Positions 1-9,091 of a stretch of 64,000 nt of DNA are shown here, in pieces (the stretch's first letter is position 1; the number at the start of each line of letters is the position of its first letter). A model generated the notes under the pieces. It ran no database searches. It worked only from the letters and a program-made list of their open reading frames with translations, and had not been told where the DNA came from. The position numbers and the translations under genes were made by a program. Origin of the DNA: Rhodopirellula halodulae (GTDB taxonomy: Bacteria > Planctomycetota > Planctomycetia > Pirellulales > Pirellulaceae); contig NZ_JAJKFV010000033.1 of assembly GCF_020966775.1 (NCBI RefSeq), positions 35,436 to 99,435 of the forward strand, read 5' to 3'.

Positions 1-2
1 TT

Positions 3-1187
3 GCGATGGTCAAGCGATTGACGCTGTACTACCAATTGGAACGCATTGCGGGCGATTCGCTTGTGAAGCTTTACAACCTCGTCAACGGTTTGTTGTTTTG
101 CTTTCTAGCAGGGGCGATGGTCACCGTCTCCGCGTCCGCGGTTGGCGTGCCGTTTGACATTCGGTTCGAGGTACCCGAAAACGTTTTCGGTCTCAGCAAT
201 CCTTCGTTCACGCTGTTGGTTGTGATTGTCGGTGCGGTCATCACAGCGGTTGCGGCGGGCGGATACGAACGAGTGGCGCGTTTCGCGAATATTGCGGCAC
301 CTTGGATGATCGCCGTGTTCGCGTGCTGCGGAATTGTTTCGCTCGCGCAAATGGGTGCCACCAGCACGACGGCTCTTTCGGAGGGCACGTTTTGGTCGGA
401 CGCGATCACGTTTGTGCAGGAAAAGAACGGCCCCGCGACATTTAGCTTTTGGCAGATCGTCGTGTTCGCTTGGTTGTGCAATGGTGCGATGCACTTTGGC
501 ATGTCTGATTTGACCATCTTCCGTTTTGCTCGCCACAAATCATCCGGCTGGGCACCAGCAATTGGAATGTTCTTGGGCCACTACATGGCATGGATCGCCG
601 CAGCATTGTTGTTGGCAGCTTTGATCAAACTTCAGCCCTCCTTGGTGGTTGGTGATGACGGGAAAGTCACCGCGAACCCCGGTTTGCTGGCTTATCAAGC
701 GGTCGGGTGGACGGGAATCATTTGCGTTGTCATCGCCGGATGGACGACCGCCAACCCCACGATCTACCGTGCTGGGTTGGCTTTCCAAGGCATGGTGCCA
801 AATAGCTCCCGCACCGCAATGACACTGGTCGCTGGGCTGGTGGCCACCATCGCGGGTGCATTCCCGAACTTGTCTGCCCAATTGCTGGACTTCGTGGGGA
901 TGTACGGAACCATCTTGGGCACCATGGGGGCCGTCATTTTTGTTGACTTCTACTTGATCCACAAGTTTGGCCTTCGTCCGGAATACGCGTCCAGCACAGG
1001 CATCCGCATCAACGCGGCGGTTTTGATTGCGTGGACGCTTCCGGTGGCGGTTGCGTTGTACTGGATCATGGCCAAAGGACTGTTTGCCGCTTATGCGGTC
1101 ATACCATGTTGGTTCGCGTGCGGAATCTTGTACCTGGTGCTCAGCAAATTCCTGCAGCGTCCAGGCGTGCAACAGTCCACCGTGTGA
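3..1187 (+). CDS. NCS1-family purine/cytosine permease-like transporter (5' end outside window)
   Basis: Inner-membrane transporter that resembles the cytosine/purine/allantoin permease (NCS1, CodB-like) family. The reading frame is open to the window edge, so the true start lies upstream. About 394 residues are visible, with ten or so hydrophobic segments. The stretch GWTTANPTIYRAGL near residue 245 resembles the WTTNDN-type helix-8 region of CodB, and the C-terminal third (GTILGTMGAVIFVDFYL) looks like the conserved late helices. Substrate cannot be read from the sequence. A small membrane protein and an aldehyde dehydrogenase follow on the same strand, which suggests uptake and catabolism of a small organic compound, but this is inference. 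Confidence 0.75.
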   Translation, partial: AMVKRLTLYYQLERIAGDSLVKLYNLVNGLLFCFLAGAMVTVSASAVGVPFDIRFEVPENVFGLSNPSFTLLVVIVGAVITAVAAGGYERVARFANIAAPWMIAVFACCGIVSLAQMGATSTTALSEGTFWSDAITFVQEKNGPATFSFWQIVVFAWLCNGAMHFGMSDLTIFRFARHKSSGWAPAIGMFLGHYMAWIAAALLLAALIKLQPSLVVGDDGKVTANPGLLAYQAVGWTGIICVVIAGWTTANPTIYRAGLAFQGMVPNSSRTAMTLVAGLVATIAGAFPNLSAQLLDFVGMYGTILGTMGAVIFVDFYLIHKFGLRPEYASSTGIRINAAVLIAWTLPVAVALYWIMAKGLFAAYAVIPCWFACGILYLVLSKFLQRPGVQQSTV

Positions 1188-1233
1188 ACAGGAACGAGTG
1201 CACAAGAGAGAAGATTCAAGAAAACGAAGACTT

Positions 1234-1431
1234 ATGAAAAACATTGCCAAGATGATTTCGTTGATCGCTTTTTGCTTGATCGTGGTTCCGTGCTCGCTCT
1301 TCTTTGCGGGAGCGATCGACCTGCCTTTGGTGAAGACACTCGCACTGATCGGAACCATCATTTGGTTCGCGTCCACTCCGTTGTGGATGAGCCGAGAACT
1401 GCAGGTGGATTCAGCCGAAGTCGAGATCTAA
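1234..1431 (+). CDS. Small two-helix membrane protein, unknown function
   Basis: A 65-residue protein with two predicted membrane helices (roughly residues 7-26 and 33-52) and a short acidic C-terminus ending in AEVEI. I chose the ATG at 1234 because everything upstream in this frame overlaps the permease gene; the spacing to the permease stop is 46 bases. Its position directly after an NCS1-type transporter suggests it may be an accessory subunit or co-regulated helper, although I do not recognise a family. Confidence 0.6.
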   Translation: MKNIAKMISLIAFCLIVVPCSLFFAGAIDLPLVKTLALIGTIIWFASTPLWMSRELQVDSAEVEI

Positions 1432-1634
1432 ACGCATCGGCATCCTTTTATCCGCGCATTGGGCCCAGGCATTGCCTCGGCACCCGCATCCGGGAATTGC
1501 AGCGGTGTTTCCGGTATAAGCTGCGTTCGCCCTCACACGTTCGGAAGCGAACGGCTCCAGCTCCGCAAATGCGGGACGATGAACTCCATAGACATCTGTT
1601 GTAGACTGTCCATCACAATTCACCCCCATCACGA

Positions 1635-3134
1635 ATGAGAAAATCGATGAACGTCGCTAGCCAACAATCTTTGCTCCCCGAAGTCCAATCATTCTTGGAT
1701 CAGTCTCCACTGCCGAGTTTCGTGGGAGGCAAACCGCTTCCCAACGCCAACGGGAATTTGGTGGCCACCATCGACCCCGGATCGGGCGATCAATTGGCTG
1801 AAATTCATGATTTGGATGCCAGTGAGATCGATCAGGCCGTTCAAGTCGCGAGTGATGCATTCCCCGCCTGGGCGGCTTTGTCCCAAGACGAACGTGGATC
1901 GATCTTGCTGAAGTTGGCCGATGCGGTCGAACAACACAAACCGATCATTGCCCAGATCGAGGCATTGGATGCGGGAAAGATTGAGGCCCAAGCGGCGGGT
2001 GACGTTCAGAATTTCGTGGATACCCTTCGCTACTTTGTTGGGTTGGCGTCCAAAGTCGAAAAACGCACCAAGCTCGACGTGCCTGGTCACGAAGCTTGGA
2101 CCGTCAAGCAACCTTGGGGTGCTTGTGCGTTTATCTTCCCATGGAACTTTCCGTTCTTGTTGATCGGATGGGGAATTTCGCCGGCTTTGGCAGCGGGCAA
2201 CACGGTAGTGATCAAGCCCGCGGAAGACACGTCGTTGTCGGCACTTTATCTGGCACAGCTCGCGAAAGAAGTTGGCGTGCCGGATGGCGTGATCAACGTG
2301 GTCACCGGGCGTGGTGCAACCGCGGGAGCCGCTCTGACCAACAACAAGCAAATCAAACGCATGTCATTCACCGGTTCGCCCGAAGTGGGACAATTGGTCG
2401 GCGAAGCATGCGGTCGCAACTTGGTTCCGGTGAAGTTGGAACTGGGCGGCAAAGGCGCTGCTGTCGTGTTCGACGATGTGGACGTCGCGGCCACCGCCAA
2501 GGCTCTCGTAGGAGCAATCACGTTCCACACCGGCCAAGTTTGCTGCGACGCGACGCGGTGGTTGATCCACGAGAACATCTACGATGAATTTGTCGCCGAA
2601 TGCCAACGTTTGATGGAGGAGGTCAAGATTGGTCACCCGTTGGACCCATCCAGTCAAATGGGCCCCGTCGTGAACCCGAAACAACGCGAACGTGTTCTGG
2701 GCTATCAAGAGAAGGGAATCGCGGGCGGAGCCAAATGTGTTTGTGGTGGTGGCGCCGCCACGGTCGACGGCATGGATGGGAACTATGTCAAACCAACCTT
2801 GCTGGCGGGAACGCTCGACAACATCGCCGCGCGTGATGAGATTTTCGGCCCCGTGGCTTACTTGGCGACATTCTCAAACGAAGAAGAGGCCATCGCGATG
2901 GCCAACGACACGGACTACGGGTTGGCCAACAGCGTTTGGACACCTGACGAAGCCAAAGCGAATCGAGTCGCGGAAGCTATGGTCGCTGGAAACAGTTGGA
3001 TCAACGCTCACAACGTGTTCGCTCATGGGGTACCTTACGGCGGCGTGAACAAGAGCGGCATGGGTGGCGGAGTTTTGTCGATCGAGACTCTGATGGACTA
3101 CTACCGCAGCCAATCCGTCGTGCGGCCTTTGTAA
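1635..3134 (+). CDS. NAD(P)-dependent aldehyde dehydrogenase
   Basis: A full-length (499 residues) aldehyde dehydrogenase superfamily enzyme that oxidises an aldehyde to its acid. Visible landmarks are PWNFP at residues 169-173, the catalytic glutamate in KLELGGK (E269), the catalytic cysteine in GQVCC (C303), and the EIFGPV motif that closes the active site. It most resembles the betaine/amino-aldehyde or phenylacetaldehyde group, but the substrate cannot be assigned. An alternative start is the ATG at 1647. The transporter gene lies upstream on the same strand. An intrinsic terminator at 3181-3222 ends the unit, so the downstream aldolase gene probably has its own promoter. Confidence 0.93.
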   Translation: MRKSMNVASQQSLLPEVQSFLDQSPLPSFVGGKPLPNANGNLVATIDPGSGDQLAEIHDLDASEIDQAVQVASDAFPAWAALSQDERGSILLKLADAVEQHKPIIAQIEALDAGKIEAQAAGDVQNFVDTLRYFVGLASKVEKRTKLDVPGHEAWTVKQPWGACAFIFPWNFPFLLIGWGISPALAAGNTVVIKPAEDTSLSALYLAQLAKEVGVPDGVINVVTGRGATAGAALTNNKQIKRMSFTGSPEVGQLVGEACGRNLVPVKLELGGKGAAVVFDDVDVAATAKALVGAITFHTGQVCCDATRWLIHENIYDEFVAECQRLMEEVKIGHPLDPSSQMGPVVNPKQRERVLGYQEKGIAGGAKCVCGGGAATVDGMDGNYVKPTLLAGTLDNIAARDEIFGPVAYLATFSNEEEAIAMANDTDYGLANSVWTPDEAKANRVAEAMVAGNSWINAHNVFAHGVPYGGVNKSGMGGGVLSIETLMDYYRSQSVVRPL

Positions 3135-3180
3135 GTTCACCGAGTCCCCGTCTCGGCGACACCGCAACGCCACACTGCAT

Positions 3181-3222
3181 TGGGCGGACCTACCGATCCA
3201 TCGGAAGGGTTCGCCCATTTTT
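3181..3222 (+). terminator. Rho-independent terminator after the aldehyde dehydrogenase gene
   Basis: TGGGCGGACC (3181-3190) pairs with GGTTCGCCCA (3208-3217) in a 10-bp stem with one G-U pair, followed at once by five T. It lies 46 bases past the dehydrogenase stop. Confidence 0.85.
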
Positions 3223-3268
3223 GTAGCAGTTTGTTTTCAAGCCAATTGCACTCCCATCTGGAATCATC

Positions 3269-4561
3269 ATGACCGACTCGCGTGACGTGCAGCATCCTCG
3301 AGACAGAATCATGCAGACGATGGACCGAATCTATCGGTACCGCATGACGACCACTTCAGGAGGCAATCTGTCGATTCGCGATTCGGAGGGGAACATCTGG
3401 ATCACGCCGGCCCGCGTCGACAAAGGCAACCTGACTCGCAACGACATCATTTGCGTGCGAGCCGACGGCACCGTCGAAGGCCCCCATCCGCCGTCCTCGG
3501 AATTTCCATTCCACAAAGCGATCTATGAGGCTCGCGACGACGTGCACGCAATCGTGCACGCTCACCCGGTTGCGTTGGTGGCATTCAGCATTTGTCAACA
3601 GGTTCCCGACACCCGCCTGTTTCACCAAGCCCACAGCGTATGTGGCAAAGTCGGGTTTGCACCGTACGCCTGCCCTGGTTCGCAAGCCTTGGGCAAAAGC
3701 ATCGCGGATCAATTCGCCCAAGGTTGCGACAGCGTGATCTTGGAAAATCACGGCGTCGTGGTGGCCGGAGTGGATTTTGCCAGCGCGTTCCAACGATTTG
3801 AAGCCTTCGAATTCGCGGGCAAAACGCTGATCAAAGCCAAGCAGTTGGGCCGAGTCCTTTCACTCACTGACGAGCAGCTTCAGCAGGCGGCATCGAGGAG
3901 TGTTGACTTCACCAGCTATGAACCCGGCGTCGCTTGCACGCGAGAGCAAGAGTTGCGAAGGCAACTTTGCGAGTTCATTCGACGGGGATGCCGACAACGA
4001 TTGTTGATCAGCACAGAAGGCAGCTTCTCCGCTCGCGTGAACGACAACACGTTCTTGATCACGCCAACTCAACGTGACCGCGAACAGCTTCGCGCGGAAG
4101 ACTTCGTGCTGGTCGACGGCGAACGTCGCGAAGCGGGCAAATTGGCCAGTCGAGCGGCGAATGCTCACCGAGCCATCTACGAGATGCACCCGCACGTCAA
4201 CGCGATCGTGTTTGCTCATCCAGTCAACGCCACCGCGTTCAGCGTGACGGATGTTTCACTGGACGTGCGAACGATTCCCGAGAGCTACGTCTTCCTGCGA
4301 GATGTCGCTCGCGTCCCATACGGAATTCAATATGGCAACGATGGGACGATTGCGGATCACGTGACCGAGCGAAACCCGGCGGCGATTCTGGAGAACGATG
4401 GCGTTTTGGTGACTGGATCAACGGTATTGGATGCGTTCGACCGGCTGGAAGTCCTGGAGTCCACCGCGGAGGCTGTCATCAATGCGAAAGCCATTGGCGA
4501 AGTCTCCGTGATGCCGCCTCAGGTCATCGACGAACTTTGCCAAGAGTTCAATCTGGGCTGA
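3269..4561 (+). CDS. Tandem class II aldolase/adducin-domain protein, second domain degenerate
   Basis: A 430-residue protein made of two class II aldolase/adducin domains (about residues 8-195 and 228-425); fuculose-phosphate aldolase and ribulose-phosphate epimerase relatives usually have one domain of about 210-230 residues. Domain 1 keeps the zinc ligands: HAHP (H97, H99) and ENHG (H161), plus E78 near the usual catalytic acid. In domain 2 the same positions read FAHP (F315, H317) and ENDG (D377), so two of three zinc histidines are lost. The N-terminal half is therefore likely the catalytic one, with the C-terminal half structural or regulatory. The substrate is unknown. The ATG at 3269 gives a typical N-terminus. 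Confidence 0.85.
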   Translation: MTDSRDVQHPRDRIMQTMDRIYRYRMTTTSGGNLSIRDSEGNIWITPARVDKGNLTRNDIICVRADGTVEGPHPPSSEFPFHKAIYEARDDVHAIVHAHPVALVAFSICQQVPDTRLFHQAHSVCGKVGFAPYACPGSQALGKSIADQFAQGCDSVILENHGVVVAGVDFASAFQRFEAFEFAGKTLIKAKQLGRVLSLTDEQLQQAASRSVDFTSYEPGVACTREQELRRQLCEFIRRGCRQRLLISTEGSFSARVNDNTFLITPTQRDREQLRAEDFVLVDGERREAGKLASRAANAHRAIYEMHPHVNAIVFAHPVNATAFSVTDVSLDVRTIPESYVFLRDVARVPYGIQYGNDGTIADHVTERNPAAILENDGVLVTGSTVLDAFDRLEVLESTAEAVINAKAIGEVSVMPPQVIDELCQEFNLG

Positions 4562-4618
4562 GCCTGCCTTGGCTGTAGCGTACGTCGTGCAGGCTGGCGT
4601 CTGCAATCAGCATCTGCA

Positions 4619-4927
4619 CTACGGGGCGTCGTTCTCGATTGAGATTGGATCAGTGTCTGAAATCGGATCCGCGTCGGCCTGAAACACCGATCCAAGTTCG
4701 ATAGGGTCGCCGTTGGCGTGGATCCCCGCCGCTTCGTCCATCGCGCGAATGTCCGATTCAACCAAGTCAACTTTGATCGGCTCTGACGTATCGCATCCAA
4801 CACAGAACACCGACAACGCCAGCGCAGAACCAAACGAACGTGACCACGACACGGTGAACTGCCCCCGGCGATTCGATCGTTTCACCGACGTCACCGTCAC
4901 TCCAATTCGCGTCCAGCCGATTCGCAT
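4619..4927 (-). CDS. Small predicted lipoprotein
   Basis: A 102-residue protein whose N-terminus carries a basic stretch, a hydrophobic run and a lipobox-like LSVFCVGC, consistent with signal peptidase II cleavage and lipid attachment at the cysteine. The rest is acidic with no recognised domain. I start at the ATG at 4927, which begins two bases after the stop of the upstream zinc-ribbon membrane protein (TGAAATG), a layout typical of translational coupling. A longer reading frame to 4981 would overlap that gene and is less likely. Confidence 0.65.
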   Translation of the reverse strand: MRIGWTRIGVTVTSVKRSNRRGQFTVSWSRSFGSALALSVFCVGCDTSEPIKVDLVESDIRAMDEAAGIHANGDPIELGSVFQADADPISDTDPISIENDAP

Positions 4928-4928
4928 T

Positions 4929-6746
4929 TCATTGTCCTGATTGACGTGCCCGCTCCGCTTCTCGCACTTCATCGATGTCATTCGGACGCGGTTTTTCGTT
5001 GACCGATTGACCGATTGCTTTTGCCAAACGTCCCAGCATCCCGAAGTAGATGAAGGTGGCGGCGGTGGCCGTGAAGATGCAAATCACCGCGGCGCCGATC
5101 GGTGGCACCAAACTGGCGGCGGCAAAGACCATGAACACGCCGAAGAAGACCAACGCACTGGAAAGGTAAAACCCACCCCAAGCTTCTTCGCACCTTGTCA
5201 CGCTGCGTCCAACCTCGGGTGAGAACGGCACGAAGATGTTTTGCATATCCAACATGGACAGCAGAACAAACGGGAACAGCAAGAAAATCGACAGCATGAT
5301 CAAACACACCGTCGCTAAGTTTTCACCAAAAGCCATGTGTCCAAGCAGCCAAGCCGGGCCACCCGTCAATCCGACTGCCGCGAAACAGAAGATGGTCGGA
5401 GCCATCCATTCCAGGGGCTCCAACGTGAGCGGCCAATCCGATACTGATTCCTCGTCGTTGCTGACGGACTGCAAAATCACAAAGCCGCATGCCAACACCA
5501 TTGCGCCGTAAAAAACACCCGCCGGGAACAGAAACATCAACCCCGCGGCGTAACCAGACGCCAGCACGAGTCCGGCGAGCGTGGAAGCGATGGCCGATAG
5601 GATCAACCAGTGAACCACCACGCCGAACTGAAAGAAGATGCCAAAGACACCTTTCGCCCAGTCCGTAATCTTAGGGACGTCGTACTCGGCCGCCGGTGAT
5701 TCTTCCTCGACCTTTGCCGCTTCCGCCAGCAATTCTTCAGCGGAACGCCGGAATGGGTCGGCCGGACGATCTTTTTGAGTGACGGCTGATTCGTTGAACT
5801 GAAACGACTCGGCGCGATCCATGTCGATCACGACCTTCTTTTTCTTCTTTGGCGGCGGTGGCACCTTCACCATCTTGTGGCAATCGTGACAGCGAACCTG
5901 CTTGCCTGCCTTGTTCGCGGTGACGTTGATCACGGTCGAACAAACCGGGCAACGAACGCGATAGTTCGTTTCGTACTCCACGTTGTGAGCAACCGGCTCA
6001 TCGGAAGCAGACGCGCGGGCTCCAGACAATCCGGCCCCAGACGCCTTGTTCGCGTACGAGTTGGCTTTTTCAAACAATGGATCCACCGTTGGATCGCCGG
6101 ACGCCGACGACTGCGAATCGGGGAACGCCGATGTTTCCTCCATCGCATCCAAATTGAACGGATCGTCCGGATCGTCAAAGGGATCCAATGAACTCGCCGC
6201 GGCAGCTGCTGAAGGTTTGCCATGGGACGCATTCTGAATGGCGTCGGAGAGATCTTGCAATTCGAACGGGTCCGATCCGTCATCATCGCCGACGTCCATG
6301 GGCGGCAGGTCCAACCCACCAAACATGTCGTCTTCATCGGCAGTGGAGGAGGACGATGAGCCAGACGAATTGTTCAACAACGCCCCCAAATCACCAAGTG
6401 CCGAACCACCAAGCGACGAATCTTCCGACGCCGACTCATCCGACGCCGGTTGCGACTTGGCCTGAACGGGAGGACTGGTCGCTGCTGGTTTCGGGGTGGT
6501 CGCGGGAGTCGACGCGGCGGGTTTGGGCGTCGCGGCCGGCGAGGAGCCGACGGTGGTCGTCGGCTTCGGCCGCGGTGGTGGATCACTCAGCTCCAACCAA
6601 TCGTCATCGTCGTTGGTGGAGCTGGCCGAGATTCCAGGAACTAGAAACGTCTCTTCACACTTCGGGCACAGAACGCGAGTGCCTCCGGCATCATCGCTCA
6701 CCGCGACGGCCGCCATACATCGCGGGCATTGCACCGATTGTGTCAT
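4929..6746 (-). CDS. Planctomycete membrane protein with two zinc-ribbon modules
   Basis: A 605-residue protein. Two CPxC/CxxC zinc-ribbon-like modules are visible: residues 7-38 (CPRC with CPKC) and about 265-300 (CPVC with CHDC). Between them is a long low-complexity linker rich in Pro, Ala, Ser and Asp. The C-terminal third has about six hydrophobic segments. The combination suggests a cytoplasmic metal-binding sensor or scaffold tethered to a polytopic membrane domain; no enzymatic motif is seen. It is followed almost without gap by a lipoprotein gene and preceded seven bases upstream by frr. Another zinc-ribbon membrane protein occurs at 49495-50280. Confidence 0.7.
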   Translation of the reverse strand: MTQSVQCPRCMAAVAVSDDAGGTRVLCPKCEETFLVPGISASSTNDDDDWLELSDPPPRPKPTTTVGSSPAATPKPAASTPATTPKPAATSPPVQAKSQPASDESASEDSSLGGSALGDLGALLNNSSGSSSSSTADEDDMFGGLDLPPMDVGDDDGSDPFELQDLSDAIQNASHGKPSAAAAASSLDPFDDPDDPFNLDAMEETSAFPDSQSSASGDPTVDPLFEKANSYANKASGAGLSGARASASDEPVAHNVEYETNYRVRCPVCSTVINVTANKAGKQVRCHDCHKMVKVPPPPKKKKKVVIDMDRAESFQFNESAVTQKDRPADPFRRSAEELLAEAAKVEEESPAAEYDVPKITDWAKGVFGIFFQFGVVVHWLILSAIASTLAGLVLASGYAAGLMFLFPAGVFYGAMVLACGFVILQSVSNDEESVSDWPLTLEPLEWMAPTIFCFAAVGLTGGPAWLLGHMAFGENLATVCLIMLSIFLLFPFVLLSMLDMQNIFVPFSPEVGRSVTRCEEAWGGFYLSSALVFFGVFMVFAAASLVPPIGAAVICIFTATAATFIYFGMLGRLAKAIGQSVNEKPRPNDIDEVREAERARQSGQ

Positions 6747-6752
6747 CGACGA

Positions 6753-7313
6753 TCAGTCCTCCATCACTTCCGCTTCACGAGCTTTGGCAGAATCGTTGAC
6801 GCTGTTTTCAGCGTTCTTGGTCAATTCTTGCACCTGTTCTTTGGTCTTGTCGCGATCGTCTTCGGTCATCTCTTTGTCCTTTTCCGCCGAGTCCGCCGCT
6901 TTGTTGGCATCGCGACGAATGTTGCGGATCGAGACCTTGGCTTCTTCGGCCAATTCCTTGATCCGCGCGACCATCTTCTTTCGGACTTCGCCGGACAAAG
7001 GTGGAACGTTCAAACGAATGACGCGGCCATCGTTTTGCGGGTTCAGTCCCAGATCGCCAGCGACGATCGCCTTTTCGATCTCTTTGATTGTCGATGCGTC
7101 GTAGGGACGAATCAAGATTTGCTGTGGCTCAGGCGTTCCGATACTGGCCAATTGCTTCAGTGGTGTCAGCGAACCATAAACCTCGACCTTGATCGAATCG
7201 ACCAAGCCTGGGTTGGCTCGTCCGGTGCGAATCCCCGACAAATTGTGTTGCAGCACCGAAACCGCTTTCTCCATGCGTTCTTCGGCATCCATCAAAATCT
7301 CGTCGCTCGTCAT
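6753..7313 (-). CDS. frr: Ribosome recycling factor
   Basis: A 186-residue protein with the full length and motifs of ribosome recycling factor, which acts with EF-G to split post-termination ribosomes. Recognisable parts are the N-terminal helix with LSGIRTGRANP, the segment PLKQLASI, and the C-terminal PPLSGEVRKKMV followed by a helix with IRNIRRDAN. The start ATG at 7313 gives the canonical length; the frame extends to 7355 without family similarity. It lies downstream of pyrH in the widespread pyrH-frr order. Confidence 0.95.
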   Translation of the reverse strand: MTSDEILMDAEERMEKAVSVLQHNLSGIRTGRANPGLVDSIKVEVYGSLTPLKQLASIGTPEPQQILIRPYDASTIKEIEKAIVAGDLGLNPQNDGRVIRLNVPPLSGEVRKKMVARIKELAEEAKVSIRNIRRDANKAADSAEKDKEMTEDDRDKTKEQVQELTKNAENSVNDSAKAREAEVMED

Positions 7314-7355
7314 CGTGTCATCCTGGGGATTGAGTGGGGAAAAAGCGGATTGCAA

Positions 7356-8132
7356 TCATCGTTGGTTGGTTTGGGAATCTTGCGGGTCACCAATCCAAGT
7401 GCCCACGGATTCGCCGCGAACGGCACGCACGATGTTGCCGTCCTGTTTGAAATTAAACACCAAGATTGGCTTGCGATGTTCGTTGCACAAAGCGATTGCC
7501 GTGGCATCCATGACACGCAGCTTCTTTTGGATCACTTCGTTATAACCGAGTTGCTCGTACAAGACCGCATGGGGATTCTTTTCAGGGTCGTCACTGTAGA
7601 CCCCGTCCACTCGCGTTGCTTTGAGGATCACGTCGGCTTCGATCTCCAGCGCTCGTTGAGCCGCAGCGGTGTCTGTCGTGACGAACGGGCTGCCGATTCC
7701 TCCGGAAAGGATGATCACGCGGCCTTTTTCGAGATGACGGATTGCACGGCGTCGAATGAACTGCTCAGCGACTCGGTCCACCGGCAAAGCGCTCATGACC
7801 CGCGTTTGCAAACCGATCGAATCCAACGCGTCTTGCAACGCCAGCGAATTGATGACCGTGGCCAGCATTCCCATGTAGTGCGCCGTGGCTTCTTGAACCG
7901 CCGCGTTGGCACCCGAGAACGACGCACCGCGAAGAATGTTTCCGCCGCCGTTGACAATCGCGATTTGGCAACCGGATTCGTGAGCCGCCTTGATCTGTTT
8001 GGCAATCGCCAGCAATTCGTTGCCGCTGATGCCTTTGCCTGATTCAGCCAAACTTTCGCCGCTGAGTTTCAAAATCACTCTGCGATAACGTAAATCACCT
8101 TCGGGCGGAGTCAGGGGGGCTGTGTCGGGCAT
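7356..8132 (-). CDS. pyrH: Uridylate kinase (UMP kinase)
   Basis: A 258-residue hexameric-type bacterial UMP kinase that converts UMP to UDP in pyrimidine nucleotide synthesis. The amino acid kinase fold is clear: [10 protein letters not shown] near the start, the glycine-rich [10 protein letters not shown], the DxxGM-like region with [17 protein letters not shown], and [14 protein letters not shown] with the nucleotide-binding region. The ATG at 8132 gives the usual short leader; the longer frame to 8207 has no family similarity. frr follows 42 bases downstream. The rpsB-tsf genes that often precede pyrH are not upstream here: the next gene faces away. Confidence 0.95.
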   Translation of the reverse strand: MPDTAPLTPPEGDLRYRRVILKLSGESLAESGKGISGNELLAIAKQIKAAHESGCQIAIVNGGGNILRGASFSGANAAVQEATAHYMGMLATVINSLALQDALDSIGLQTRVMSALPVDRVAEQFIRRRAIRHLEKGRVIILSGGIGSPFVTTDTAAAQRALEIEADVILKATRVDGVYSDDPEKNPHAVLYEQLGYNEVIQKKLRVMDATAIALCNEHRKPILVFNFKQDGNIVRAVRGESVGTWIGDPQDSQTNQR

Positions 8133-8458
8133 CTCGGAGGTCAGGTCCGCTCTAAAGAAAGTTTTCGAAATCAGGAAGCCGGTCAACGCGGGGCGATGTG
8201 CCTGCAATGCGTGCTATCCCGTACGTCGCCAGCAGACAAAACGGTAACGATTTCGAGAACTTTGCGAAACCAGTCGCGAATTCCAACGGATCGGTTTGAC
8301 TAACGCGAATCATCGTTCCAAACCTCCTCGCAAGATGGGGGTGAAAAATGCTATTTGCCCACCGAGGGAAAGATTTTGACCTAGGGTTGTGGTGAAGGGT
8401 CTCTCCGCTCGTGAGAAAGACACGTTCGAACCTCCCGTGAGGAACAAAATTCATGCCG
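8133..8458. other. Intergenic region between divergent pyrH and a small planctomycete gene
   Basis: About 325 bases between two divergently transcribed genes. It must hold promoters for both, but no convincing -35/-10 pair, hairpin or repeat was identified by eye. Confidence 0.5.
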
Positions 8459-8785
8459 ATGACAACGACGACAACCGGTTCTTCCGCGCCGCCCGTGACC
8501 GTGATTCCACCTCGGAGATCTCGGGACGCCAACATTCCTGCGCAAGAAAGTTCCGTGACCTCCGCCGCCAGTCGATCGTTTCAAAGTGACCGTCGTCGCA
8601 ATCGCGAATCGTCGGACGGATTCGCACGTGAACGCCGCCAATTCGGCAGCTCTCACGCTGATCTGTCCGAAGACGGCCGCGAATTGGCTGCGGCAATCGA
8701 CCAGTACAAAATGCAGCATCACCGTCGGTACATCACCTGCGATGAAATGTTGTTGGTGATGCGACAACTGGGTTACAGCAAGTAG
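8459..8785 (+). CDS. Small conserved-looking protein of unknown function
   Basis: A 108-residue protein: a Thr/Pro/Ser/Arg-rich, probably disordered N-terminus followed by a compact C-terminal segment (about residues 73-108) containing ELAAAIDQYKMQHHRRYIT and ending in MRQLGYSK. The C-terminal part looks like a short helical module and is likely the functional core; I do not know a named family for it. An alternative ATG lies two codons upstream at 8453. The stop codon lies inside the first copy of a 16-bp direct repeat. Confidence 0.6.
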   Translation: MTTTTTGSSAPPVTVIPPRRSRDANIPAQESSVTSAASRSFQSDRRRNRESSDGFARERRQFGSSHADLSEDGRELAAAIDQYKMQHHRRYITCDEMLLVMRQLGYSK

Positions 8786-8812
8786 CGATTGCCCAAAGTA
8801 GCGACTGCCCAA
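8781..8812. repeat. Two adjoining 16-bp direct repeats
   Basis: AGTAGCGATTGCCCAA (8781-8796) is followed directly by AGTAGCGACTGCCCAA (8797-8812), one mismatch. The first copy overlaps the stop codon of the preceding gene. The remaining intergenic DNA to 9091 shows nothing else recognisable. Confidence 0.8.
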
Positions 8813-9091
8813 GGTAATATTCGCCCAGCCATGCATTCGGCCATGCGACTTGGTCAATTGTCCCGCCTAACGCTCCCGATTTGTTGAAGCGATTCGGCCA
8901 AGCAACACGAGCCACGGTTCAAAGCAACGAGTCGTTCCCATCAAGACTCCTCGCTCGTGTTCTTTTCGCGGACGATTTTTCCGTTCTCCCGTTTTCCGCG
9001 CTCTCGGTTCACCCTTCCCGCTGTTGAACCAACCACGTGTTTGATCAGCCCGACGCCTGCCCCGGCGTCACCGGCTGGCTTCTCTCCACGT

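Noticed and set aside
6729..8042. A 437-residue plus-strand frame
   Set aside because: Antisense to frr and pyrH, which are unambiguous.
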